DNA of 64,000 nucleotides, taken from assembly GCA_023055505.1 (NCBI GenBank), contig JALIRH010000026.1, forward strand, positions 7,021,591 through 7,085,590, in the 5' to 3' direction. This stretch comes from Callipepla californica brunnescens (lineage: Eukaryota > Chordata > Aves > Galliformes > Odontophoridae). The position numbers and the translations under genes were made by a program. Under the pieces are notes generated by a model. The model was not told the origin of the DNA and made no database searches. It was given only the letters and a program-made list of their open reading frames with translations. Below are positions 25,798-39,200 of this stretch, in pieces (position 1 is the first letter of the stretch; each line of letters starts with the position of its first letter).

Positions 25798-28700
25798 TAC
25801 TGAGGCTTGCATTTGAACTAACTACACTAGCTTGGGGGAAAGGGTGTCTTCGTGTTTTGATCAATTTACTTTTTTGCCTTGGTCTGTTTGGCTGCCAGAC
25901 AGCAAACAGTGCTGCCACGTATGTTTGTCTTTCTTGGGCAATACATTATTATATTGTGTCAGAAAGAGTCTGTACTATGTGTCAGTCTGCTTGACTCTTG
26001 TTTACGAGGGAACCCTCACAAACAAGAAAAATAAACTTGGAAACTTCCCTGGATCTGCACCAGGGCTATCATACGGCCCTGTGAGCCTAAGCTTCCTGCA
26101 GCCCAGTGGCATACCATGAGAAAGTTGATTTTTCCCTTCCAAAAATCTGGGTATTGCAACAAAGGGTTTCCACAGCCTGCCGGGGGTGGGTCCTGGGCCT
26201 TTGTTACCTAGCCAGAAGAGCAGTGTATGGATGCACTGGTAGAAATGGTCTGTGCACACATTGTTTCTCTGATGACAAGGGCTGTGTTAAAGCTGGGTCT
26301 GGTTGTTTCCTTCTTTGGTGAGCAGCTTGCCTGTCTCTGCAACATTTCACCGGAGATTGTGTGGATTGGGTATGGAGAGAGGAAGCATGGCTGAGCGCTG
26401 AGAGCCCTTCTGAATAAGCTGTCTAAGAAAACAGATAAATGGTGAAAAGTAAGAAGAGCAGTTGCACATCTGGTTGATACAGATGAGGACTAGCTCCTCA
26501 TAGAGAAGAATGCTGGGTGTGCTTGTTCTGTTCTTTACTGGTTCAAAGTCAGCAATGTAAACCTGGCGAGGATTCCTTGTTCCCCGTATGAGGGACATAG
26601 GTGAGTAGAGCTCTGTAAGCATTGCTTCAGCACGGGCTCTGCAAAGAGGTTGAAGGAACTCATTATTCATGATTTTATCTTACTACCTGAAATACATAAA
26701 TAGCCTGAAGGTTCCTCTGATGGACTTTTTCCAGCTCTTTGATGTGCCAAAGATAATTTCTAACATACTCCCTCAACCTGTCCCCCCTCCCTAGCTAGGG
26801 TTTAATGTTTCTACTTGTTATGTTTACCTGTCTGCACTAGGCTGCAAGCTCCCAAAGGCAGGGGCCTTGCCATCTTTCATGTTGAAGGAGTTGTAACATC
26901 AACAACTATAAAACAGGATACAAATTATCAAAGCAACAGAAAATGAGGCAGCTCAGCTCTTGGGCATCTTCTGCACTGAGAAGGTTGCACCAAGCCTCGT
27001 GGTGTTCTGGATTTCGTGTCTGTGGGACCGCGGCAGAGAGAGCAGGCGGGTGCATCCCCAGCCCTGTCCCTGGTCTGCAGTGGGGTATATGCAATAGACG
27101 TGCAGAGACGAGTCATGTGCACTGCCTGGTCCAAGCCCTTGCAGAAGGGACATGTCCCCGAGTGTCCCCCTGGTTCAGCAGAATGTCCTGGAAGCTCCAG
27201 CGCACTGGCAGCCAGGTCCTGCTCGCTTTCCCAAGCGAGAGCCTCCGGCAGCCTGGGATGTGTTTTTTTATTGCTGTGATAACCTCCGTTGTGCTGGAGG
27301 TGGTGCCTGTGTGGTGGAATCCGGGGAGCAGGCTTTGATCCCGTGCATCCATGCTTCCTTTGGGTTCCCAGCCTCTGCATCTCCCTCGCCCAGGGCTGCG
27401 GAAGGCCCTCACAACCTGTTCACATGCAGAGCAGCACCCTCGGGCGCTCACATTCTGGCCCTTCGCTAGGATCCAGGAGTGCTCTCATCTCGGGCTCCTT
27501 CTTTGCCCATCTGCCTCTGCAGACTGCTCAAGGCTCTTCCGCACTTCATTCAGACAAAGCTATTATTCCACTGACCCGGGCTTGCTGTTCACTGATTAAT
27601 TGGATGCTGTTCACTGCAGCTCAAAATACATTTTGCTGCTCTTAATGCTTTCCATTCATTTTCTATGGTGATCAGATTCACAGCAGCAGCTACGCAGCTT
27701 TCATTGATACTCGATGCAGCCATACCCTCAGCAAAGGCTTTTTTGTGCATCGGGCTCCAAACCTTTCAAGCAGGCCATGGTGAAAGCCATAATGTCCCTT
27801 TTCTGCCATGCCCCAAGCCACCTGCAGCCTGTGAAAGAGCGCATTGTTTCTGCAATTAACGAAACAACACGGGCAGTGTCTGTGCTGCCTGTGGGAGAGG
27901 GCTCCGGGTAATCCCTCCTTGCTCTGCCCCCAGCCTTCATCCCACCCCCCATCCTATCTGAGGCTCAATTTCAGCCCCAGTGCTGCTTCTTTCCAAATGA
28001 AGGGGAGTTTTCCATGATAAGATTTTGGTCCAGCAGCTAAATGAATCTCCTTATACTGTGTTACCCGGTGGGCCGGCCGTGCCGGGCACCACAGGTAGCT
28101 CCTAGGTGTGAGGGTTTTCAGGGAACAGCCACGACTCTCTTCCTGCTCTCTCTGGAAGACTGTGTGCCCCTAAGTGACCAGCGTGGAGTGGGAGGTGTTG
28201 GGTCGTTGTTATTTCCCTTCTTTTCCCTTTTCTTTTTTCTCTTCCCAAAAAAGCACTGTGTAGGGGGAAGATGCTGCACTACCTTTTGCTCAGATAAAAG
28301 GAGCCTGACAGCTTAGCACTGCTCAGAGACAGGAAAATTGCTTTGTCTGGTGAATATTCTAAAGACATGAAATAACAGGGCACGTTCAAAACCCTCTGCT
28401 CAGCTGAAGAGCTGCCTAACTCTTGCAGAGCCAACAATTCCTTTGTTTTAGTCAGCTTTTGTGGAACAATGCGAGAGAAGGAGCAGCAGAGATCTGTGAC
28501 TGCCTTCTGCTAATGAAACAGGAGGCTCGGGCTGCAGTTTGTGCCGGCAGCCTCAGGAAAAGTCCCTGCCCCAGCAGAGAAGACGGGGTTTACCACGGGC
28601 AGGTCCTTGCTGGCACTAACCTGGTTCACCTGCTGGAGAAAGGAGCTGTCAGCGGCAGCTTGGCGCTGTCGGGAGCCACCCAGCTGCAGCACGGGCACGT

Positions 28701-29624
28701 TGGCGTGGTGCAGTGCCAGCCCTGCACTTACACCGCTTATTTTCCTTACATGGAGCCGCGTCATGCAGGGAACAGCAGTGCTGCCTAAGGGAAACCAGCA
28801 GTGCTGAACCAAGGGTGGATGACGAGCTGAGCTAGCAAAAAGCCAGAGGTAGCGCTGCTCAGCCAGGGTCTGCAGCTGCAGATCCCGTTGGGTTTGGTGG
28901 GGCCATCCCTCAGACACGGCTCGTGGTGAAGCCGGGCATGGGGACTGAGGCTGAGCCGCCTGTTTGCCTTGTGGGAGAAGTCCCAGGTTGCAGTTAGCTT
29001 TGCATATTTGATCCTGTCTGAGGTCATTTCTTCTCCTATCTGCAATATTTCTATTGCGAATGCCCTCAAGCATTTAATTGATGTAACACCTCTAATTGCC
29101 CAATGAACATATTGCTTCCATTGTCCCCGTGATCCCAGCCACAAACGTTGGGGCAGGAACCTATCATTTGCTGGCTTAGAGATGGAGATGCCGGTAAACA
29201 ACAGCATTCTGTGGGTGTCACTGGGAGGTGATCCCATCTGGAGCCAGCACGGGGCTGCCCGTGTGGGAAGCAGGCCAGCATGCCTGCTGGGGTGACCACA
29301 GCCAGCTTTGTTGCTCAACAACATTTTTACATTACTTTTACACGGTGCCCGATGCCCGGGGTTGCCACTGAACATCCATGGGATGGTAGCTGTGCGGCGC
29401 CCCTGGTGATCCCGCTGTTTGTGGGGGGAAATGCAGGAAGGCAGGAATGTCTGTAGGTGCGTGACTGCTTCTATGATAGGAGCCCATCCATCAGTGTCTG
29501 CCTGGAAAAGAGAGGGCTGGGGGCTATGGCAGGAGCCTTCGGCGTGATGAATGGCAGGAGGAATGGAGCTGTTGCTCACGAGATGGAAGGGATGTTAAAT
29601 GAAGTCATGGAGCAGATATTTTTA
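25798..29624. other. Intergenic sequence
   Basis: No exon recognised. GC-rich open frames at 26.9-27.5 kb and 28.4-29.6 kb overlap one another on both strands, have no known domains and look like chance openings in GC-rich DNA. Confidence 0.5.
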
Positions 29625-29760
29625 AGGCACTGAGGAGGAAGTCTTTTTCGCGTGGACGTAATTAATTGGCAGAACTCATTGCCACAGGATGCTTCAGGTG
29701 CCAAAACTATACATGGGTTCAAAAGCAATTAGGCAAATTAATGGGACAGCAGAGGATGGA
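29625..29760 (+). mobile_element. Old CR1/L3-like LINE fragment, plus strand
   Basis: GAACTCATTGCCACAGGATG is followed by ACATGGGTTCAAAAGCAATT and AGGCAAATTAATGGGACAGC. This matches the 3' coding end (W.ELP..VG and FK..LD..) of the ancient CR1-group LINEs shared by amniotes (L3 type) better than the young chicken CR1 copies. Divergence is high. Subfamily assignment is from memory. Confidence 0.65.
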
Positions 29761-32700
29761 GGCCTAAGTGCGGCTTATGTTGCAGATGCTGCCCGTGGCT
29801 TGGGAAGCTGCTCTCCCCCCCGTGACCAGAGCTGCAGCCCAGACACGGTGCGTCTTCTCCTCCCAGGGTCCTCCACACAGCACAAGTGTAGTGACTTTTC
29901 CTCACTGTAGAAAGAAATCTCCGTGTCCCCAACACTGCCACGTATTTTGCAAGGAGTTGGGGAAGGGGGCTCGGCACACGTGCTTCCAGTTTGCTCTCTC
30001 TTCTGCTGGATGAGCGATCCCCAAGGCGCTTTCCCTGTGGTTTGCACAGCTCCAGCTAACTGTGGGGTGTACAGAAGCCACGAGGCGCAGGTGCAGTGCC
30101 CAGAAATTGCAAGGAAATAGCCCCCATGTATATGCAGGAGGAAAGGGAGAGGGGGTAGTCTCAAAGCAAGCTGTGATTAAAGCTCAGTGCGTTTACATTT
30201 TAAATGCTTCAGCGCTCAGTCAGTTTAGATAGCTTAATCTTTGAGAATTAGATAGCTTAATCAGACAGAAATAGAAAGGGCACAAAGAAGGTTCTGTAAA
30301 ACCCCAGGGCTCTGGGTAGGGGTGCTCCAAGTTTGACTTCATTTTTGTTTAATGCAGCAGTCTGCTAGGCGCTTTCTCGACAAAGTGCCGGAAAGAGATT
30401 TCATGTGAGGTGATATGTAAAACAAGACCTGTGATTTGTTTATTATATTAAAGAACACAGGCAGAGCTTTAGGATAAAGGAGTGTAAAATAAAATGACAT
30501 GGGAAGCCAAACGGCAGCACTTTTTGCCTGGCAGAGAGTGGTGGACGTGGACTGTGCCAGGTCGCCTTCTCTGCACTGCCCTGGGCTTGAAGGGATGCTA
30601 ACGTTGACTTGGGCTCGTAAGGACGCTGGTTCCATGTAAGAAAACAGACAGTGGATGAGATCTACGAAGAGTAAACAGACAAGGATATGAACTACATACA
30701 GCTTTGCTTGTTGAGGTTCACCAAACCTCATATTTTTTTCCAAGCAGATGGGTTTTCACTTTTATTCTTTTCTGGCTGAGTGCGTCTCCACAGCTACTCC
30801 AAGGCTGTTTATTGTAAAGAAAAAAATCACCTTTGGAAATCAGTTGTGGAAAATAACACAGGTGACAGCAGCGCATACCTGTGACACAGCATTCCTGGGC
30901 CTCCGTGGAAATTCATCAGCCCTGCTGTATAATCAAGTCTCCTACTCCCGGTTAGCCTATCTCGATCACTTGGAAAATCTGTATTCACCCATGAAAAATG
31001 CACTCGCCCCAAGGTGTGCAGGCGTGGGATTATTTACCCACAGTTGGTAATGGCAGCGAGTGCCTGGCAAAGCCAATCTGTGTCAGGTGGGCAGCGTAAG
31101 TCTTGTTGAAACTCTCCATATAGTTCGAGTTCCTTCATTGCATCCTTCCTCTGTTTTTCTCTCTCTCATTTTTTATTTTTTCCTGTAACGATGCTTGAGA
31201 AACACTGTAGTAGCACTCATTTTGGGCAGGCCGTGTTTCTCCACCCCTCCCCCCTCATTGTTTCCTTCTTCGTATCTGCAAATCCCCAGAGCTCCTGAGA
31301 TGCAGCAGTGCATCAGCAGCCCCCAGCCCTGTGCGTGGAGCCGATGCCGCCTTTCGTGGTTCAAAACAAAGTGAAAACCTCTGTAGTTGCAGTCCCCAGT
31401 AAGCTCGCTCAAGGTAGCGAGGAGGGAAAGGATAATCTATTCAGGCCATTAAGATGGCCTGAATCTTAAGGGCAGAATCCAGCCTCTCCTAATTAATCCT
31501 GCTTGAAATTTGGCATGTGTATAATTCATTTTACACACCAGTCCTGACTGAAACTGGTATTACGGTTCTTCTTCTTCTAAGCATCTGCTTTTGCATTTGG
31601 CATTTGAAGGCATTTTACAGAAACAGGCAGCTTTAATCTGTTCTCCCGCCCCAGCTGTGCTCCCCCTGCCTGCTTTCTGTCAGGGACCGGCTCAGTGGGG
31701 GCACCGGGAGTACTGGCATCACAGCACACGCTCTGCAGCGGGCACTGATCCATCAGGGGCCTTGGGGGCCCCGTGCCAGCCTGGGAACGACAGCGGTAGC
31801 TGCCTCAAGGAGCTGCCAGAGAACCAGCTCTGTTTGTGCAAGGGTTTGTTTGGTTTTCTTATGAGTGATGTTGAGCGATTGAGCTGTTCCCAGAACATGC
31901 TGCCTAAGCTGACCTTATCCCTTCAGCCACAAGCGTGCCTGCAGCTCGCTGTTTGCCCCCTAGCTCCTTACAAAAGCCGGTGGAAATGCTTTGTGGCAGG
32001 GCTCGTGGTGTCTGGCGGCAGTATTTCATGCTCGAGCACCTACCACCCCTTTCCTCTCATTTTGTTCTGGGGTCTTTGGATGTGATAAGGGTGGGCACCC
32101 CAGGAGGTTTCCAGCCGGGAAAGAGAATTTGCACCTGCTGGGCACATCTGCACTGAGAGGCTGTGGCCTGCAGCTGAAGCACACGGCAGAGGAATACAAA
32201 CAAACGTGAGGAAGGCTGCTGGTAGCTGAGCATATTTTCCAACACTTTGAGCAACTGCATTGATCTCAGCTCAAAGCTGAAGTTTCGGCTGTAAACAATG
32301 AGTGATAGAGGCCAGACTTTTAAACGGCCTCTCTGATGTCCTGGGAGGACACAGGGCTGCTTTGTAAGGGCAGGAGTCAATCCTGGTAGTGACAAAGCAG
32401 AGAGGAAGGGGAAAAACACGGCGCCGTTGTGTTCATTGCTGAAAAGATGGTTAACTGCATCGAGAGGACGGTAAGCAAGGGCCGTGGGAGGCAGGCAAGT
32501 CCCAGCAGGTCTGGGGCACTGCCAGAGGCATGGGCAGCAGTGCAAGGTGAGCCCGGGGCTCAGAGCCTCCACGTGCTTGGAAGGACAGCCCCGAGGGCTT
32601 TCATACAGCCATGCTACCGAAGGGCTTCCACCTGCCTCAGTGGGGTAGCGCAGCTTTGGGCCAAAGGGTTGAGCTGCCCTCGGCTAAGGGTGTTGTCTCA

Positions 32701-34916
32701 GTTTGTCTAAAGCTCAGTAATAGAAGAAAAAAAGATTGTGCGTGTCTGCGTGCGCGTTTTCGTTCTGCTTGCTTTCTCCCAGATGTAAATCACGGTAAGC
32801 AGTTTGCATTCTGAAGTTCCATTAACAAGTTCCGTTTTAAACAGCTATTTTTGTTCATTACAGCGGCAGGACTCTGGAAACTGACCGCTGTGTGCCTGCT
32901 CGCAATTGTTCGTCAGAGAAGGGCACAGAGGGCCCAGCTTTTCTTAATCGATGACCCTAGAGATCCTGCCCTGTACGAGAGTCCAGCTGTGCTCCTCGAC
33001 AGTCCCAGGACGGTCACTTCACCCCTCAGGGCCTGCGAGTAGCAAAGCTGACCAACACTTCTGCTTGCTAACGTGACTACCAAATAACAACTATCCCAGG
33101 GAGCTAAGCAGTGCGACAATAATGACTCACTGGAGACACACCTTGACCATCGACACTCTGTGAGCCTACCACACCCTATCCTGCAGGCTTTGACTTGCTC
33201 GGACCGAAAAGCGTCCTGGAGTTTTTGGTTTGACAGAAAGTGGCCCTCTGACGGTTTACATACGAGGGACAAACCCCTGATTGTACCGCTGGCTTTGCAT
33301 AATGTACCATTAACGCGCGCTAATGGTGCTTGGCCCGAAGGCGTTTGCACTTACCGGGATGCAGAAATCATTCATTTTCTTATAACAGAAAACCGAGGCT
33401 GCCACAGTATGAAGCACACGTGAAATTGTACGGTACTCTAGAGGTTCACCTATTTGACAAAGCGAGTACAAAACCAGGCTGTTTTTTGGATGGTACTTTT
33501 AGGCCTGAACAGAGAAAAACGTATCTGCCGATTTACTTCATGATTCAATACACATCTTGAACTTGTAATTTATGTAAGCGTTTTGCAAAGGTTAAGATCT
33601 GACTGTTTTCACACTAGTTTCTCTGAAGTTTATATTCGATCTGTGCGTACAGCTCTCACTGTAACGCAGATTGAATTGATCCCTGTTCCCATTTCAACTA
33701 ATAACCTAAATAGCGTTAAAAGTTACAAGCTGTGTCTGTATTTAGATTCTCCTCCCTGCTCACCACGGTCCATAATATTTGCTAGTCGATGTCATTCAAT
33801 TTTAGTCTGACAATCTGCATCCTAATGATTCTTTGGTGTTGCAATTATGTGATTTGCTAACGCCTTTTTTTTTTCTTTAATTTTCTCCCTTTCATTTCCA
33901 CACCTCTTTGTCTCCTCTGCTTACAATGTCTTTAAGAAGCTCTAAATAGATTTTCTCCCATTATATCTGTTTAGATGTGGACATGGTTATAGTAAACTAG
34001 TTTACAAAATAAAGTGAATGGTTTAAACAACCTTTATGGGGGGATAATCCTTTTTGTTGTGGGCAGCTGTGTACACTGAGCTCTGCTGGCTCCGAAGAGA
34101 TGGAGACAAATCACCGCGAGAGGTCTGGGTGAACAAGAGCGAGCACCGTTTCCTTTTGCGGGCAGGGAGTCCCAGTGCTGTGCTTTTCCATAGCTTCAGT
34201 TTTCAGCCTCTTGTCACCACACCCACGTAAGAACACAGTGACAGCCATTTTGCTACCACAGGTGCCCACAGTTAAATAATTTCCCTGAGCTTTCTGCTGT
34301 GTGTGCCCTTCAGGGCTGGTTTCTTGTTTTACTCCCTGTATTTTTCTCCATTCTCCTCTATTTCTCCCCATTGCTGTACCCCTCACCAAGGAAGTCAAGA
34401 CAGCTGTGTGTCCAGCATGCTGTCACTGGACCATCTGGAAGCCAGGGCTGTACTCTCTGGGCAACCACAAAGGCTGGAGGGGCAGCCACGGGAGGTAAGT
34501 AGCTCCTTCCTGGCTGAGCTGCCAGCTCTTGGGAGGCGGTAAACGTGCATAACGTTTCACTGAAAGCTCAAAAGCTGCCGGGTTCCCTGTTCCCTACATA
34601 ACCAAAAGCAGCTATGGCAGAGGAGGCCCTTCTAGCCCAAAAGCTTGGCGTGCAGAAGCCCCTCCTTTCATTTCCCAAACCCATTTCTGGCTGCCAAATC
34701 TACCCGGACTGACATCATCCTCTGCTAAGGCTGAATCAGTGTGGTTGGGGAGCAGGGTGTTGCAACCTCTTAATGACAATTCGCCACAGCTTGTCCCTGT
34801 ATCAACCGGCCGGGGAAACAACATTAGTGCCCGGTAAGCAAGAAACGTGTTTAAACCTGCGGTTTAGGCAATGCAGCTGATGCTGCGGCTGGGCACGTGT
34901 GGGGAGAGCGACTGTA
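29761..34916. other. Intergenic sequence
   Basis: No gene or repeat family recognised. Small structures seen: TAGATAGCTTAATC occurs twice about 25 bases apart near 30.22-30.26 kb, and there is a 10 bp inverted repeat at 31439-31464. The part 32.7-33.8 kb is relatively AT-rich and single-copy in appearance. Confidence 0.5.
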
Positions 34917-34934
34917 ATGCCACCTAGCGGTGTC
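34917..34934 (-). promoter_or_regulatory. Candidate CTCF-binding site, minus orientation
   Basis: The + strand reads TGCCACCTAGCGGTGT; its reverse complement ACACCGCTAGGTGGCA fits the CTCF core (CCNSNAGGNGGCR). It is a single motif match without occupancy data. Confidence 0.55.
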
Positions 34935-36029
34935 GGCTTTGGTAAGACGGCTGTGGCCGCGGGTGGGTGTTTATCAGACTTACTCAATTACGGTTATCTC
35001 CTTTTGGATGTATGGGATGTGGGAGTAGGCACATAGGTGCGGATTGCTACGCGTTACGGGTGCAAAAAAAAAGTAAAAAAAAATGGTGCTTAATGTTGAA
35101 GTGATGCAGAAAGGCTGAAACTGGGGAAAATCTCCTCTGCGCAGCCCCCCTTTCCTCTCGTAAACGCTGTGCCTTCTTTTAGGGGTTGCTTTGCTCGGGT
35201 GTTGCGTCTCAGCCCCGGGCCACTGTTAGGTGTCTTTCACGAGGCAGGTCTGTTAGCCTAACATAGGGTGCTCGGTGCTCCTGAAGCCCTGTAAATGGTA
35301 GCGAGACGTGGAGAACTTGAGCAACCGTGACCCTAAGTAGCAGTTGAGGTCTGCAGTCACTCTTGGGAGCGCTTGGGCCGGCTTTCAGGCTCAGGCCTGC
35401 AATAGGAAGCCTGGAAGTAGTCACAAAACGGACTTTATTTCTGACTGGGGATTTAGTTTTCTTCAGTGAGCCTCGGAAAGTCAGTTTAAGTGCAGGATTT
35501 AGAACGGGTAAGATTCGTGTCTATCTGTCGGCAGACTGTAACTCGTTTTTGAATTTTTGTATTTCTCATGGCAACTTATGTAGGAGAACCAGAAAGCAAA
35601 TGACTCAAAGCACTGAAGGAAAGGTAATGCCAAAATCAGCAGGACTGTGAAAAGCCTATTTGCATTTTTTTCCCTAGAGAGGCTCGTTTTTAATATAGAG
35701 AGGTGCGAAAAGGGAGGATATTTGCTTATAGCAAAGTGGGCTTTATTAACGACATCCTCAAGTAAGAATTCCTTGGGCATCTCGATCTGGAGATCAGCAC
35801 GTAAAGCAGGGATTTACGTTCTGCACCTCGCTGAGGAGAGGCAGACTTTGAGCGGCTTCTCGAGTCCTCAAGATCAACAAATCCATAGGAAAGTACTGCT
35901 CAGCTTTCACATGCAGCACTACCTTTCAACTTCAAAGTGCTTTGCACACATTAACTCATCTGAGATGCGTTCTGTCATGAAACTGTTATGCTTTTGTTGT
36001 TTTGTACCATGCTGTTATTATACATATTA
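34935..36029. other. Intergenic sequence
   Basis: An A-run lies near 35065-35081. The stretch 35915-35975 (AAAGTGCTTTGCACACATTA) resembles the lead-in of ancient SINE/LINE tails seen beside MIR-like elements, but is too decayed to assign. Nothing else recognised. Confidence 0.45.
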
Positions 36030-36245
36030 ACCCAGTGCCTAGAGGCCCAGCTGAGATCAGGGCTCTGTTGCGCACAGACAGAATTAAAAAGCCAGCTTCA
36101 ATCCAGATGAGTTCACAATCTACAAAAGAAGCAATGGGTGGGAAAGGAAAGGGAGGCACAGGGAAGCATGCCTTATGTCACACAGCCGCAGCTTGTGGAA
36201 CACAGGTTTTCTGAGTCTGAGGCAGACGCACAATCCTTTGGCTTC
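36030..36245 (+). mobile_element. MIR/CORE-type ancient SINE, plus strand
   Basis: The left part reads CAGTGCCTAGAGGCCCAGCT, GAGATCAGGGCTCTGTTG and later AGTTCACAATCTACAAAAGA. The right part reads AGGCACAGGGAAGCATGCCT followed by TGTCACACAGC, corresponding to the CORE motif 'gaggcacagagaggttaagtga..tcacacagc'. CORE-SINEs are amniote-wide and old, in keeping with the heavy divergence here. The precise family cannot be fixed by eye. Confidence 0.7.
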
Positions 36246-39200
36246 GCCGCCTCCTGTTAAGTCTAAGTTGGTGAGAAAGCTTGCCAGCCATTTTGTCTCC
36301 AGTTCGGAACAGGCTAAACAGACAAAATTGTCCGCGTTACTCTTTCGCTGATGTTGTGCTTGGGTTGTTTCTTTCGGGTTCCGTAATCCAAACTAAGAGT
36401 TATCCTCATTGAAATCACATCACGTGTGGGGGAAAAAAAAAAAAAAAGAGGAAGAAAAAAACAACCATAGCTGTAGTGACCATAATCTGTGACTTCATCT
36501 GCACAACTCATACACCTAATTTATAGACTTGTGTATACGTACACCTAAGTTGAAGCGGGCATTATGTCAAGTTTGACATTTCTCTGCTGAGGTTTACCAT
36601 TACACTTACGCTGCAGTAACTTGATAAGTTGGGCACACAGCAAATGGGTACTTTCGTTAAGTGTGGTATACTGCTACAAATACTTTCCAAGAAGCCTTGA
36701 TGACTATTTTGTTCAGTGCTTGGGTGATGCAAAAGAAGAGAAAAATAACAAGTGCTATTTGTACTAGTACTACTTAGTGTAAATAATATGGCCACGATGG
36801 AGAGAAGCAGTGCCACGTATCCACAGGAGATTCAGAAATGTGTAGGTAAAGTGCTGGGTGGCTGTGCAACCTAAGTCACCTTTGGAAAACAAAAAATGGA
36901 AAAGAATACGAATGGAAGCTGCAAATACAAATGAGTTAGTTGTAACGAAAGTGTTGCAAATAATTTCTCAATAGATAATGGTTAGTTTCCAGTATATTTG
37001 AATAGCTAGTGTTCAGCCGCAAGCTAGATTTGGAGCCTTGTTACCAGGACCCTGGGAGCAGCAGAGTTACCGTTAGCTTCCTGTGTTTTTATTCAATGGG
37101 AAATCATCTGCTGGGATCAGGTGGGGTCCTGTAAGTTCAGTACAGGCTGGTGACATTCCTGGGAGACGTGATGCCGACTTCTGCTTCTCCAGGAGGTCCC
37201 TGGAGGGTGGCTCTGAAGCAGCGTGGAAAGGTTGGCATTTTCTGTACTGAAGTAGACACCTTCCCCTTTGAATAATTCTCCATGTGTTTTATAGAGTAAC
37301 GTCTTAATTTCGATTCCACAGGTAGTGGATTTGGTTTTTATTTTATCCTCCTCTCTTCAGCCTTGTACAGGCAGAGTATATAAGTCTTTTTTGGGGCAGA
37401 AATTTGTTCTGTTTTTACGTGCCTAACATAAAAATGCCTCCACGTCTAAGGGCCCTAGGCACTGTCCTACCGAACAAGCTAAGTAAGTTGTATGATCATC
37501 TCCTTCAACGGTGTGGGAGAAATAATGCTAGCAGACCTTTTTATAATTTCATTGGTTTTCAGAAGTCTACTTTGGATGTTCCTGACAAATTCAGACATGT
37601 GCCACGGAACATGCCCATGCAATCTGTCCCAGTGAAAAGCCCCACTCCCACGGCATGTTGCTTTTCTTGGGGTTAATATCGTTTCTCAAAAGTCATATTT
37701 TAGTTTGATATTCCATTCCTTCTGTGGGCCACGTGTCTCCCTGACCAGATGGACACTGGCTTGTCCACAGCGTTCAGGAACTGAGCAACAGCAAATCCAC
37801 AGATACTCTAAATTGTGGAGAAGCGAATAAATTCTTGTAAAGGTACTGCTTCATTTGCAGTTTGTGTAATTTATCATCTTTCAACGTCCTGTCTGTGCTT
37901 TTTAATTACTGCAACCCTTCCATCATTTTTTTTTAATTTAAAAAAAGGCCAATTATATGACAATCTTGATTGCCTAATAGTTGTAGTAAAATGTGCACAT
38001 GCGAGTGAGGATGATTGTTCTTTCTTGTTTGTTTTTGTTCTATTCACCTTTCAGATTTCTAAGTTATATAATTGTTCTCTTTGGCTTGTGATCAAGGTTT
38101 GAGATTAACTATGGCTCTGCTGTTGTGTGCTCTGAGGAGCTGACATATGGCTAATCCACCTGACAGGCTCTGGCTCCTCATTCCTTAAGTGGGGGGATGG
38201 AGGATTTTGTTGTGAAAATAGCACCGTCAGCCACACATTAGGCAAAATCTATGTCCTGATCTCCGTTTCTAACACAGAGTCTAGAAGAACGTCCAGCACT
38301 GGAATACAGGGCTACTCCTCTCCTTGTGGATGGCCTTGCAGAAGCATAGGGGTCTCAGTTCTCTCTGACTATTGTGGGGATTATACAGGCTTAAAAAATC
38401 CTGAAAATCAGCCCCAAATCCGACTGTGCTTTCCTCAAAGCAGACACACAAAATACACCCTTGTATTTGTAGGATACTTGCCATTTTGCCTCCTATCTCC
38501 AGAGAAAACCTTACAGTGACGTTTCCATATGACTACTACATGTTAGTACCCGTTTGCGTTGGCAGCATATCTGGCACTTCCAGTAGCCTGTGACACCTAA
38601 GTGGCGAGTGCTGAACAAACAGATGGCGAGATGGTCCGTACACTTTAAAATGCGCAAAACTGAGACAATATTCATCTCAAACATACACTTATCTCAAACG
38701 TTATCTTAAGACAATACTGAAATGTAAAGATGCGACTTGGCCGTGCCCACGAATATTTGCAGGAATGTGGGCCTCGGTTCACCCACGCCATCTACCAAGA
38801 AAGGTTTTGTGCAGGTACAAACTGTGCTTGCCCATTGACAGCCATTTCCAAGGGAGAGACTGGATAAACGGCTCCTTTGCTAGCAGTCTCTGGCAGTGCA
38901 TCACTAATGCAACTAAGTAATAGGAAAATAGCTTAGTAAAATGTGTACTACAGGTGGCGAAGCCCTTCAGGTGAAGAAGGTGTTCTGGAACATATATTTA
39001 TGCTCCTCTCCACAGGGGGAAGAGGCTTACGAAGTTTGAGAGTGAGCATTTGGGAAGAGGATTATAAAAAGCGAAAGTCCTAGCAAAGGTCTGAGGAAAT
39101 CAAGAGTACAATTAGATCACTAAATTGCTTTGCAGGTAACCAAAAAGACCATCCCTGTCATCATAAAAATTGCAGGCTATAGAAACCAAAGCAACTGGGT

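Noticed and set aside
28423..29579. Overlapping long open frames on both strands (up to 264 codons)
   Set aside because: GC-rich sequence with low stop density. There are no recognisable motifs, no splice structure and frames open on both strands at once.
30226..30262. Repeated TAGATAGCTTAATC as a regulatory site pair
   Set aside because: A single short local duplication in AT-rich DNA, with no known factor motif.
31439..31464. 10 bp inverted repeat as a terminator or hairpin RNA
   Set aside because: Short perfect hairpins of this size are common, and no transcript context is visible.
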